A stretch of DNA of 64,000 bases, from contig NW_020312036.1 of NCBI RefSeq assembly GCF_002999335.1, forward strand, positions 496,001 to 560,000. The letters run 5' to 3'. This DNA comes from Cyclospora cayetanensis. Taxonomy: Eukaryota > Apicomplexa > Conoidasida > Eucoccidiorida > Eimeriidae. This document shows positions 46,466 through 57,468 of the stretch, piece by piece. Every line of letters starts with the position of its first letter. Positions within the stretch are counted from its first letter, which is position 1. The position numbers were made by a program, and so were the translations under genes. Below the pieces are notes generated by a model. That model searched no databases. It was not told the origin of the DNA and saw nothing but the letters and a program-made list of their open reading frames with translations.

Positions 46466-49400
46466 ACATCAACTGTCATTATAGAGCCAGCGGGCAGAGT
46501 AATACAATCCTTTTCTTTGACACCGGCAGGTGAGTATTATTCAACCATCTTTCGGGGCATAGTTGCCGCCTTGCGGAGGTCTTGCATTGCTGAAAACTTT
46601 TCACTGGATTACAATATTCGTTTGTCACAACAGAAGGGTAATTGAATTTGAGCACGTTGCAAATTCATGCGTAATGCTTGCGCTAGCGTGCGTTCGTTAC
46701 GTGTGTCAGTAGGCGTGCAATATCGTACTACCAGGGTCAAAGTTGGAACCTAGGTTGCTGCGCATTTGTAGCATTTGTTCTGGTGTTCCCGTTCCCCCCT
46801 TGTACATCTCATTCCGTATGAATCGTTGTCTTTGCCCCAAGTCCTGTGTTTCAGGGTATCGCACAAGGTGGTGGCCGTTTGATGAAATCTACTGCCACCG
46901 CTGAATCCAATGGTGTGGAGGCAAGCAAAAATTCATCCATCAAATAAACTGCTGATCGCCACACTTTCTCAGTCCTAGGTATACCTTGCACATAATAGAA
47001 CTGTAGTATTGAGTGGATTTGTAATGAAGTTGGCCTCACCGAATGAGGGGCCTATTGATATTGCTTTCGCGAAGATGGTCAGGCAGCGCCAGGTTCCTTT
47101 GGTTCATATGGCGCCTTCCTATTACCCACTCGCGGCAGACTCAAGTCGTCTTTGGTGTGTGCTGTATCTGAGCGGTCTTTTGAAGGTTGCCGCAGCAGCT
47201 TCAGCAAGCTCCGAAGCCGTACAAGCTATTAACCGTGTTGTCGGTCCTTTATTGGCTCTCCCAGAGTAGGTTGGCTTGGCGTGTACTATGGGGCCACGTG
47301 CCTAGTTTTTGGCGAAAGCCCTGCTGTAGCGTAATGTTTGGTGCAGGTCGTGAGCATGATGACTATCTTAGGACACCCATGACGCATGCTTGTCGCTGCG
47401 TGTGAATTCCCAAGCATATTCGTACTGTCTGATATGCCGCGTTTTTGTGTTTTGTTGCCATTGGGTCGTGCATGCGGTTTGCTGGATCCCTGGGATGAGT
47501 TTAACACTGGTCTGTGTTTCTGATTACTCTAGTTGAAGTAGAACTTTGGTTTCTGAAGCAGGTTGCAGCAGCCGCCAGTGTTTTGTAGCCAGTTCGAATT
47601 TTATTTGGTTTTTGGCCCCCTATCTGGGTATGGCAGAGCTGTTTATCCTATTGGTTCCTTCGCCAAATCAAGGGGGGCTACAACAGGCATTTGCTTACGC
47701 GTTAATCGCAGCAAGCTCGGTGGATTGTGGGTTTCGCTGTTTCATGCCGCGCTACCATTGTGTGTTGAGGAACGTTATCCACGTTGTGCTGGCGGATGCC
47801 ATTGCTAGTTTAGGCCTTGTCTAAGGTAGAGCCATTTTACTTGTTCACGGAGACTGCGCAGAACTGGGACAATCGCTGTTCTCTTCTGCGGCGTGCAGAC
47901 ACCAAAAGCGTTTTCCTGTATTAGGAAACAGGAGAGCGTGTTTCTCGAACATTTTATTTTGTAGACAATTTTTCATTTTGTAAAGAACTTCGCTGCATCG
48001 GACGCAGCTTGCGTGCAAAACCGACAGCCCTTATAAGAATACCGCCATTTGTTGCATATATCCCACATCTATCTTGCCAACAAAGCTACATGCACAATAA
48101 GTAGTGGGTTAGCGTAGAAACGCATTAATTGGTTGCTCACCAACTTGGATTCAATGATCTCCGTTTTCTCCACTGTCACTTGACGGAGTGTGGAGTCTCA
48201 GCACGCTTTCCTGTCAGTCTGGCAGGTGACGATGTTTCGCTATCGGCTGCCCGGCAGCTGAGTTGTGCTGCGCACCGGGGTGTCTCGTGATAACTACCGC
48301 TCACCTCAAGTCTGGGCCCCACGGCGAGAATTCAAGTGGGGTGGACTTGCTGTCCTTCAATAATTAATTGCAGTGGTTGCGTGTGGCTTGAATACTGAAG
48401 TCGATACTTTAAGGAAGGTGAACTGCTTAGCTGGACCAGTGTTTAGCACTGGTGTGCTAAATCTTTTATGCTTCTGAATGCAGTACTTCCTTTCACAGCG
48501 CGCAGGTGGGGTTTAGGCCAACGTGAAGACGCGAGATGCGCATTGATGGATAAAGCACACTAAATACTTATATGCAGCAGTCCGTTTCGCAGGTTTGGTG
48601 GTTACAGGAGAAAGTGAATCTGTCAAGACTACAGGATTTGCTTGTATCGCGCGGTGGCCTACAGGCGGATGCTGTGGTAGGCCAGCGTAAACTGGCTGCG
48701 TGAGAGCTGAGGACAAAGATGGATTTAGTGGGTAGTGACACATGATGGCGACAGTCTCCTTACGTCATCCTTGAACGCTACAGAGGGAATTCGCCTCCTG
48801 CAAAGCTGTTAAGGATTCCGTTTCTCGCTTTATGAATGGCTACCCCGGGATTGCAAGATCTAGGTGAATATCCTGATGCGGTAGGGTGGATTTATTTCTG
48901 AATGCGGACTATTATGTTTAAAATGTGCCAGATGACTGCGCAACTTGTTTTGCCTGTTCAGCAAGCAGCCAGCTCATGCTTTGTTGACATTAAAAATGTT
49001 CTGAAGCCAAGATTCCTTGGTCACATTAGCAGTTTGCGTAATTTTTTTTTTGCATGGAATGTTTGGATTTAATTGCCTAGCTGATTATTTGAGTTCATGC
49101 GCAGCTGTTCGCAATTAACTTGTAGCGTATGCATATTGTGCTGCTCTCAGCGCAGGTGTCAAAGGTCGCCAGCAGTGGATGCTGTACCCATTAGGGTAGG
49201 ACGTTCGTGTTTTTTCTACATGGGTGTGTTCAGGAAGTGCAGGCGTTTGCCGGGGACAAATTTCGGGATGGCTTGAATGAAAATCTGAATTCATTCATAT
49301 GAATACGTATAGCCGATCGCCCTATATCTAATGTCACAAAAAACGAAAAAGTGTGGCGGAATTTAATACTGGACTTGAGGGTCTCACTAGAATTTGTGTT

Positions 49401-49773
49401 CCTGCACTCCCCCAGGGCAGCTCTGGTTATCTCGAGCACGATATCACGCTGGATTGAATCGTGATGCATTAATCGGGCCGCCCTATAGCAATCTCGTTGC
49501 CATGTACAAGAAGGACTGGGTGAAGCATTGCTCATTGCCCTTCGGGGAAACACGCACAATTAGGCCGCTTTCCAGTGATGAGCCGGAACGCCCTACTTGC
49601 GGTTCACGGCAGTAGAAAGCTTCTGCATGCGTCCCAAGAGAGCGTCTCTCTCTGCCTCTGCAAGGCATACACATATACACACACTGTATAGGGGTTACTT
49701 GGGGACCCCACACTATGCTAATTCGCAATACATTGCCGGAATAGTCTCCTCGCAACGCAGGTAGTTGGCTCCT
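46466..49773. other. Repeat-poor region with only coding-like scraps
   Basis: Plus-strand frames at 47033-47268 (ending AINRVVGPLLALPE), 47563-47808 and 49425-49615 look protein-like, but I could not connect them by splice phase or recognise a family. Around 46731-46790 the sequence again resembles 45488-45535 (TTGGAACCTAG...), extending the direct-repeat relationship. No RNA gene seen. Confidence 0.3.
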
Positions 49774-51084
49774 TCAAAGTTTAATCACTTCAATAACTGC
49801 TTTAGGATTCATAGGGGAAGCTGCCGGACCCAACTTCATCACCGTCGTTTGTACAGCACTCTTCAGCTGTTGCTGATGCTTGCGTTGTTGATGGAGAAGG
49901 CGCGCGAAGTCTGCCCGCAGCAGCTGTTGACTTCCTTGTAGAAGCCGTACGCGCAACAAGACATCCACAATTGCATCTGGGGGTACACCGCTCCTGTATG
50001 CTGATAAACCCATAAGTTTTTTTGTGTTGAAAGAGGCACTGTGGGGTGCAGGTACCATAGTACGGTGCGCTGCGCGTGGGGAAAGAGCTGATTGTGGAGA
50101 CAGCGACGGTGGAGTTGGCGACTCTTCAACAGTCGAGTAGCTGTTTGGCTTTAGCTGCTGTAGTAACAAAAGTGCCTTGCACACAGAGAGTTCGTACTCT
50201 AGTACCCCGTTACTCGTAGGGCCCGTAGAAGGGGGCAACTCGGAGATTTCAGGAGTGGCTGCTACTGCTTTTATCTGTCCATTTCGCGTAGTTGTAACCC
50301 CATGCATGGATTTCGCTGCATCCATTCCTATAACTGGACTGGATGTTGTGTCTGGTAGTGCGTCAGTCGTCAATTCCCCTTCCGTACAATGCGTGCCGGG
50401 TTGGACGCTTGGCACACTCACGCAGCCATGAGTCTCAGAAGCAGTATTTGGCCACTTCATCAGAGAATCATATGCGGTTTCGTCAGCAATGAATTCCATC
50501 TGCTTCTCCATGATGCTTGCAGCAAGTGAAAGGGCTTCGGCATCAGAACTTCCGAGAGTATCGCGGTTTCGCAGCTGCTCCATATTGCCGCAGCACGCAT
50601 ACATTCCGTGCAGACGAATGACAGCCCGAAGACAGCGAATGACACACAAGGATGCACGGAATGCCTCGGAAAGTAGTTCAAATGTATTGGGCCTCAGGCT
50701 GAGCTGCTTAAGTCTGGAAAGATCCTCCAGGCACTGTGGGATGGGGTAACTTCGGTCATCTGTACAGGCCTGGGGAGCTCGTGAGACTGGTAGAGAGGAT
50801 GCACTTGTAGAGATTGCATGACATTCTTCGAGCTTTCGTGTGTTTGGTGCATCGTTTGTGGATTCGTCTTCGTGTCCCTCATGTGGCGGTGCTTCACCCT
50901 CGACCAGTTCGAGTATGGCTGAGGGGCGCAGATTGCTAGCAGAAGGATGCCGCTGCTGAGAAGCTATGGGATCTGAAGAATTGTTTGACTGAATCAATAA
51001 TTCCCTCTCAGTCGTTGCATGATGTGTGGATTCAGTGTGTGAAGGGAGGGTCCCTTGTTCGCTCGGGCCATTGCCAGGTTCCAT
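49774..51084 (-). CDS. Uncharacterised single-exon protein, 436 aa
   Basis: An uninterrupted ORF from ATG at 51084 to TGA at 49774, far longer than chance in this repeat-poor DNA. The N-terminal third is hydrophilic and Ser/Pro/Glu-rich. A helical block follows (LEDLSRLKQLSLRPNTFELL and CVIRCLRAVIRLHG), then low complexity, a Leu/Gln helix (SVCKALLLLQQLKPN), a Ser/Pro stretch, and a C-terminal helical segment (DAIVDVLLRVRLLQGSQQLL, then Gln-rich). No transmembrane segment or signal peptide is evident. I do not recognise the family. The ORF could also be one large exon of a longer gene. Confidence 0.55.
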   Translation of the reverse strand: MEPGNGPSEQGTLPSHTESTHHATTERELLIQSNNSSDPIASQQRHPSASNLRPSAILELVEGEAPPHEGHEDESTNDAPNTRKLEECHAISTSASSLPVSRAPQACTDDRSYPIPQCLEDLSRLKQLSLRPNTFELLSEAFRASLCVIRCLRAVIRLHGMYACCGNMEQLRNRDTLGSSDAEALSLAASIMEKQMEFIADETAYDSLMKWPNTASETHGCVSVPSVQPGTHCTEGELTTDALPDTTSSPVIGMDAAKSMHGVTTTRNGQIKAVAATPEISELPPSTGPTSNGVLEYELSVCKALLLLQQLKPNSYSTVEESPTPPSLSPQSALSPRAAHRTMVPAPHSASFNTKKLMGLSAYRSGVPPDAIVDVLLRVRLLQGSQQLLRADFARLLHQQRKHQQQLKSAVQTTVMKLGPAASPMNPKAVIEVIKL

Positions 51085-53568
51085 TTTGTGGCAGGTCTAA
51101 GCTTCATAATTTAAGACCCATAACAAGCAATACAAAGACTGTTACTCATTAAATATGTACTGGGCAAAGGAATAGGTGACAAACTGCCGGCAGACACAAT
51201 TGGATTGTCGTCGGCCCAGCAAAGCCCCGACAGCTACTCTGAGTTGGAACGAGGACGGGAAGACGATCGAGAGCGGAAAGTCGGTAAGTAAGGGGATTTT
51301 AAATAGAAGTTCGTTACTACTGATGAGATATCTTCCAGATAGGGACAACATATGTTAGAAGACAAGGGCGTTTGGTGTCACTGAGATGAAAATGGCGTCC
51401 GTTCTACCAAACGCCTGGCAATGAGAAAACGATTCGTACCAGTGTGCATTTGCTTGAGGTCTCCGCCTCTCTTATCCTGCCAGCAGGTTGACGGCTAGTA
51501 AAGCAGGAACGCTACTGCAGAAGTGTAGGCACAGAGTGATTCCTTGGTGTGACGCCCCAATTGATATGCTATTTTGCTGATTCTACAGTTTACCTGTGCC
51601 TCGGGACTAGCTGCGGTATTTTTTCTTGCTGTAGCATGCAGCATGATAGCTTCTTCAGTGGTAAGGAGTGAGCATTATTAGTCGTTTATTTGACTTCAAG
51701 CACACCTAGCATTTACTTGTTTTGATGCGCTGGCTAACTGAAAACTGTTGTACCCTTCCGTATACGGCCTTCGCGGGCAAGTGCTTAACTGCAGACTCAA
51801 CGAGGTTCAATAAAATTATCTAGTGCTTTTCAAGAGAGGTCCCTCCTTCACCTGTATGCTCCCCTTAGGGACCCAAGACCACGTGAGAGGGAGAGCCAGG
51901 GTGGGCGTCGTTGCATCATTTATGTGTTCCGAGCATTCAAAGCTGGCTGCATATGTCATTGAGGCGCACGTGTACACAGCACCGTGCCTTACTGTATGAA
52001 AGTAAAGCTCCTCTGCAAGAAACAAGATATTACACAATTAGAAAAAGAATTGACTTCTTGGTTTGTCTGTGCGTATGAATATAATAGGTGAGGCAAGAAT
52101 TGCCCATAGGTAGCTTTGCCCACTACAGAAGTAGCAGATCTTGTGTTTACACATGTTGCGGCGCGGCGCCTAGACTTTGATACGCGCGTTCCAGCGTAGA
52201 CCTTTCACTGCTTGAATGCTATGGCTGGTGGTTCTAAATCACAGCTACCTCAACCCTTTATCATCTTGTTGCTGGGCTAACGAGGCTTTAAAAGGCAAAT
52301 TACACGCTGACAAAGATTTTTTTGCAGCTGTACAAGCGGAGTTCGTACTTGTTCCTGACTTCTGAAGATCTGGTAACGTGTACATGGTGGCAGTCAATTG
52401 CCCACCGCTTACTAAATGACAGTTCCCAAGGAAGCAAAACCGTGCGTAACAGCGTCTTCTGCTTATTAGCCCTTATGCGCATGTGTGACCCCAGGTTCCT
52501 GAGAGTTACTTGCAGAGCTAGAGCTGTGAATTGGGCATGCAGATTGGTTGCACAATGCAGGCACTGTGGAGCACACATTGTGGATGCGTGTAAGAGAGCT
52601 GATAAGCTAGCCGAGTCTAGTTACAGTCCTTTCACCCGGGTGAATTGAATCTCCGCCATTTCGTGGATACAAATGGCTCCACACAACGACTAAAGGGGAG
52701 ACGGCAGTCCAGCTCGTGTTGACATCTTTTTCAACAGAAAGCTACTCAACGCTGCTTCCCGGTAAACATTTCCAGTTCATTTTCCCCTCCTGGCGACAGT
52801 GTATATTAAGTTAGGCAAGCGAACCGTAGATGATTCTGTTGATGCACTGCACATTGGGGCGCATATGCCCCCTCTGAGCTGCAGATTAGATCAAGGCGCA
52901 TGCACGGTGCAGTACAGGTCCTCTCCGAAGACCGAGCACCGGAATGCAGAGTTAGCATGTGTCTCTCAATTGTGCTTTTGACATATAGCTGTCGTTTCTG
53001 GTTAGGGCACTTTGAAATACAGTGTTCGTAAGTGTTTCAAATGAAAAAAAATACCTTATTTACCCGTGGGTCCAACAGCACCGATACTGAGCCTTTGGAC
53101 ATCATCGAGGCAGTGCACCTTTAATATCACCGCTCTATATACAGAGCCTGTAGTTTACCCATTTTCTAACTCAGCAAATCATCTGAAGGACTGGCCGATA
53201 TCATTGCCCTCTGCTCGGGCTCCTTGGCGCTGCCACCGTGGGGCCCCATCCGCCCATTGTGTGCCTGCCGAAACGGGCTATCTCATCCAGTGGTAAAGGC
53301 AGAATTCCCATACCTTGAATAATTTGATCTCACAAATTAAGCCGTTATGCGGAAGGACGAGGCCGTGCCGCAAATCTGGACACCCGGGAACGCCCTGATG
53401 CCCATCGAGCATCGCCATACGTGCTTAATGGAATTTTAGTGCTTTTTGGTAATCCGCGGAGGACAGCTTCTGAAAGTTGGAATGAGTGAGCTCTTTGCTT
53501 TTCAGTGTTCGGACAGCGGCTGAGGCCCGCCGAACAGGCAACTGGGAACGTTATTGACTTTTTCTGCA
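51085..53568. other. Divergent intergenic region
   Basis: Lies between the 5' ends of the uncharacterised 436-aa ORF (minus) and the DUS2-type gene (plus), so it should contain both promoters. A plus-strand piece at 52327-52371 (acceptor-like TTTGCAG, then LYKRSSYLFLTSEDL, then a GTAACG donor-like site) is exon-like but isolated. Confidence 0.35.
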
Positions 53569-56500
53569 ATGGAAACCCAAGGATCTAGTTGCACTGTCAG
53601 CGAGGGCACTTCGCGGCATGATACTCAGATGGACGGGTGTATGCCTCTTTCTCTTGATTCCACTAAGGGGCGACACGGAGCGCCTGAACACCACCCCTGC
53701 TCGCCAAGGTCGACTGAAAATGCCAGTTCGCTTGAGTCAAGCCACAATGCTAAGAAAGACTCTGGATCCATTAATGAGGATGCAACAAGATACCGAGAAG
53801 CGATTTATGAGTCTGTGGGAGGGTTACCAGATTCTACATCAGGGCGCGAGCATGAGCAGCACCCGGTAAAGCGGCCTGCAGGGACACCAGAGGCAGTCCA
53901 AGCGGCCGAGATGTCGGCGGAGACCGTTTGTCAACCTAGAGCAGGTGAGCCACTAGCGTGTACGTTGCCAAGCGGAGCCTACAGGAGCTCTTCTACACAG
54001 AGTAAGCGACGGAAGTGCTCCAAAACTGAAGAGGAGCTGGCGTGCGATGATCCTACGGATGAAAGATCAAAAACTGCAGTGGAAGCGAAGCCACATGACA
54101 TGAATGCACCAGCGGCGGCTGACATGCGATATGGCGACTTGGCCAGGGCCGTCGGTGGGTGGGCTTCAAAAGAGGATAAACCTCCTAACGTAGTGGGAAA
54201 AGTTCCTCCGAAAGATCCAAGCACGATGTATCAGTCTGCGTGGATTCTCGCCCCTATGGTGCGAATAAGCACGTTGCCGTTCCGCCTGGAATGTCTCAAG
54301 TACGGCGCAGGTGAGGCTCAGACTTTTGCTGCTTGACAAACATCTGGACCATGAGGAACAAGCGAGTTCCTCTGGAGGCCCCTTTTCCACGTAAATATTG
54401 AAACATTCGTGACTGTGCGCCTTCTAGACCTCGTTTTTACCGAAGAAATTATTGATTGGAAGCTCCTAGATACGAAGCGGTATGAAAACAAGGATTTCAG
54501 CACTATTGGTAGGTGCAGTGAGCCCTAACGCTCGAGGCTTTCTCTACACAGGTAGTGAAGCTAACCAATAAAGTGCAAGTTCTAGCCAACGAGGAGAGCA
54601 ATGGAATTAGGAGGTCATCTCACATGTGATACACTTTTGCTGAAGTTCAAAAGGCTGTATATATGTTGTGCGGATGCTGCAGAGTATATATGCAAGAATG
54701 ATCGGCGATGCATCTTCTCAACTTGCGAGCTTGAAGCGGGCAAAGTAGTGCTGCAGTTAGGGACTGCGGATCCCACCCGCGCACTTCAGGCTGCCACAAC
54801 AGCCCTACAGGTTTGTTTCTCATGGCAACTGTTGACTCTTGAATTTCTGCTGGTGCACATGGCACGTCTTGCGCAATGTGAAAAGAGGATAGCCGACCGC
54901 TTCAAGGCATTGCGCATTTCTCACGCTGGAGGCCATTAGGGCATTTGGGCATGGCCATACCTTTTTGAATAGGTTGTCTGGATTGTGTTGGTCAGGACAT
55001 CGCGGCGGTAGACATTAATATGGGCTGCCCGAAGAGCTTTTCGTAAGTCTGAGGAAGCCAACATATTCACTGTTCCCGCTGTACAGGTCTAAGGTGCACA
55101 TGCGGTGTGACGCTAATCGGACCGTCAAACAGCCAAAAGCAGTCCTCATTTGTTGCCGCTTCGCTTGTGACACAACATTTTCCCACTAGAACTAATAATG
55201 CAGTTTTAATTACTCTCTCGTCCGCCTCGCAGAGTCAAAGGTGGCATGGGAGCGGCATTACTACAAACCCCAGACTTGGCGATGGATATTCTGAAGACCC
55301 TTACTCGGAATCTTCCATGCCCAGTGACTTGTAAGATTCGCCTTCTTGACAGCATAGAAGAGGTGCGTGCATTGCGCCCGAAACCAATCTCTGCACGCTA
55401 TTTTTAAGGCCAGTAATACCCTCGTTGCATTTGTTGGTTGATATAAGCAAGTAGGGGCTAGAGATGCGTGGTTACGAGAGGCATCGTTACTCGTCGCAGC
55501 AGCCGAAGTATCTAGGCTCTGAGCTATCTTCCTGCTTCTCTTGTACTTCCTCAGACTGTGGACTTCGCGCGCAAATGTGAAAGTGCCGGAATAGCAGCCA
55601 TTACAGTTCATGCAAGAGTACGGTGACAGACGTGCACTCCCCTTACTTCTGTTCTTTGCCTTTAACCGTAAAAGGCTCAAATAACTTGCTCACAATAGAA
55701 TCTTATGATCGAAGACTCTGTTGCTTGTTCAGAAACGCCACGAAAGGCCTGCCCACAGGGCGAATTGGCAAGTCTTTCCGGTACGTCTGGAACCGAGCCT
55801 AGTCTATTGCGCCTGCATAACTTTGGTGGCGGACCAGCCTGACGGATATATTATTGGAAGCTTAACTTGATGGAAAGATCTGTCACTGCGCTTGCCACGC
55901 CTCCTTAACCGGGTTTATTTCTGTATACTGACCACATTGGGTATGAATTACTTCGGCAATCCGGACCGGATTGTGGCATTTCGCACTGCTTCTTGTGCCT
56001 ACACAGACACTACGGAGTGCCCTGAAGATCCCACTGATAGCAAACGGTGACTTCCTCTCTCCTGAAGATGCAGTTCTCTTCCAAGTAGGCTTGCGAACGT
56101 GGAATCCGCTCAAAGTTAATGCAGTTGTCCGCAGGTGCCAGGAGGGACACCACGTTCACGTGTCACGAACCCAGAACCAGACTATATCGACATCCGACAA
56201 TCATATGCGAAACTCACGTGGGACGTTGCATTTTCTACTTCGTGGATCATAAAACGGTTGCTGCTATTGTTTCACTGATCAATGTACCATGTCTTGTTGC
56301 ACACAGCAGTTGCCCGTCTTTTGCTGCAGGATACCTACGATATTCACAGTCTAATGTTCGCTAGAGGGGCCATGTGGAACCCAGCTCTATTCTCTCGCAA
56401 CCCGCGCTTGAGACATGAGAGGACACCCGAATGCGCTGTAACGCGTGCGACCATTTTTCAAGACTACATTAAGCGTGTATGCTTGCTGTTTTCGTGTAGC

Positions 56501-56975
56501 GCATATTGTGAGCCTCACCGTTATTCATGCTAATCGTGCATAGTCGAACATCGTGACATTGTTGTGTGGATTGTTATTCCATTCACCCTTGTGTTGTTTG
56601 CAGGCAGTGTTATGCGGAGCCCCGTACCAATCGATGAAGTTTACTCTTCAAGAAATGACTGCACGGGTATGAGCATTTCGGACAGTAGATTGCTGGTGCT
56701 TTCATCCGCTGTTTTATAACCGCTTAAAGTCTACGCACTACTTTTTCGGGCTGCCTCCTGCACTTTCCTGCATTGTTACGGCAAAGCGGAGATTGCGATT
56801 TCTCATTGATTTTTCTTGACAGGAAAGCGATCGGGACCTCAAACTACGGCTGGTAGCCGCAAATTCGACTGCAAAGATTTGTAGTGTATTTGGTTTAGAT
56901 GATTTCTACGATGGTTTTGATCATGTCCCACACGCCAATACGCTTAATTACTACAAATACGTTGATCTGTCATGA
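53569..56975 (+). CDS. DUS2: tRNA-dihydrouridine synthase, DUS2 type (12 exons)
   Basis: FMN/NADPH enzyme that reduces a uridine (U20 in DUS2 enzymes) in cytoplasmic tRNA. Exons are 53569-54310, 54428-54508, 54556-54613, 54654-54810, 54996-55042, 55233-55362, 55555-55617, 55733-55780, 56007-56084, 56330-56476, 56604-56666 and 56823-56975, about 588 aa. Motifs in order: LAPMVRISTLPFRLECLKYG, ADLVFTEEIIDWKLL, VVLQLGTADPTRAL, AAVDINMGCPKSFSVKGGMG with the catalytic Cys, LPCPVTCKIRLL, AGIAAITVHAR, KIPLIANGDF, MFARGAMWNPALF and FGLDDFYDGF. A 230-residue hydrophilic N-terminal extension precedes the barrel. The boundary between exons 3 and 4 (a proposed 40-nt intron) is the only uncertain junction. 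Confidence 0.94.
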
Positions 56976-57468
56976 GCCAAAGGTGCCTCAAGTTTCGGCT
57001 TTTGTTTGAGGCGCCTGTTGTTTTTATGCACTGAGTCCTCATCGCAAAAGTCAATGGATGAGAGGGCGGTTTGACAAGGCATTGCGACGCTGTCAGTCAT
57101 TTGAGCGTATCCTTAACTCGTTTTAACCCGGCAGCAGCCAGTGGCTGGGCTGGCGCTGCCATTTTTCATTTCAGACCGTTTTATTTCTTTTTTAGAGGAT
57201 AGAGTACTTTTAACATTGGGTCTTCTATGCACATGGCTGTCATGACCAGCTGAAAGGAGTACATGTACACTAGAATGAAGACATTGATATGAGACAGCCA
57301 CTGAAGGAGTGCCCTTTTGGGGAACGCTTGGTTTCGGGGCACCCTAGGGCTCCCAGTGATAGCTATGTTAGCATAAGTCTCCAGAAATATTTGGTGGAGA
57401 GGAATTTATCAGAAATTCGTCGGCTGAATCCCTCCTATCCCCCGGCAGCTTTGCCCGTGTGCAGCGGA
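56976..57468. other. Convergent intergenic region
   Basis: Between the DUS2-type stop and the stop of the M8-like gene. No gene seen. Confidence 0.5.

Noticed and set aside
49230..49615. Overlapping ORFs on both strands near 49.4 kb
   Set aside because: Both frames look vaguely protein-like, neither has motifs or linked exons, so no gene was called.
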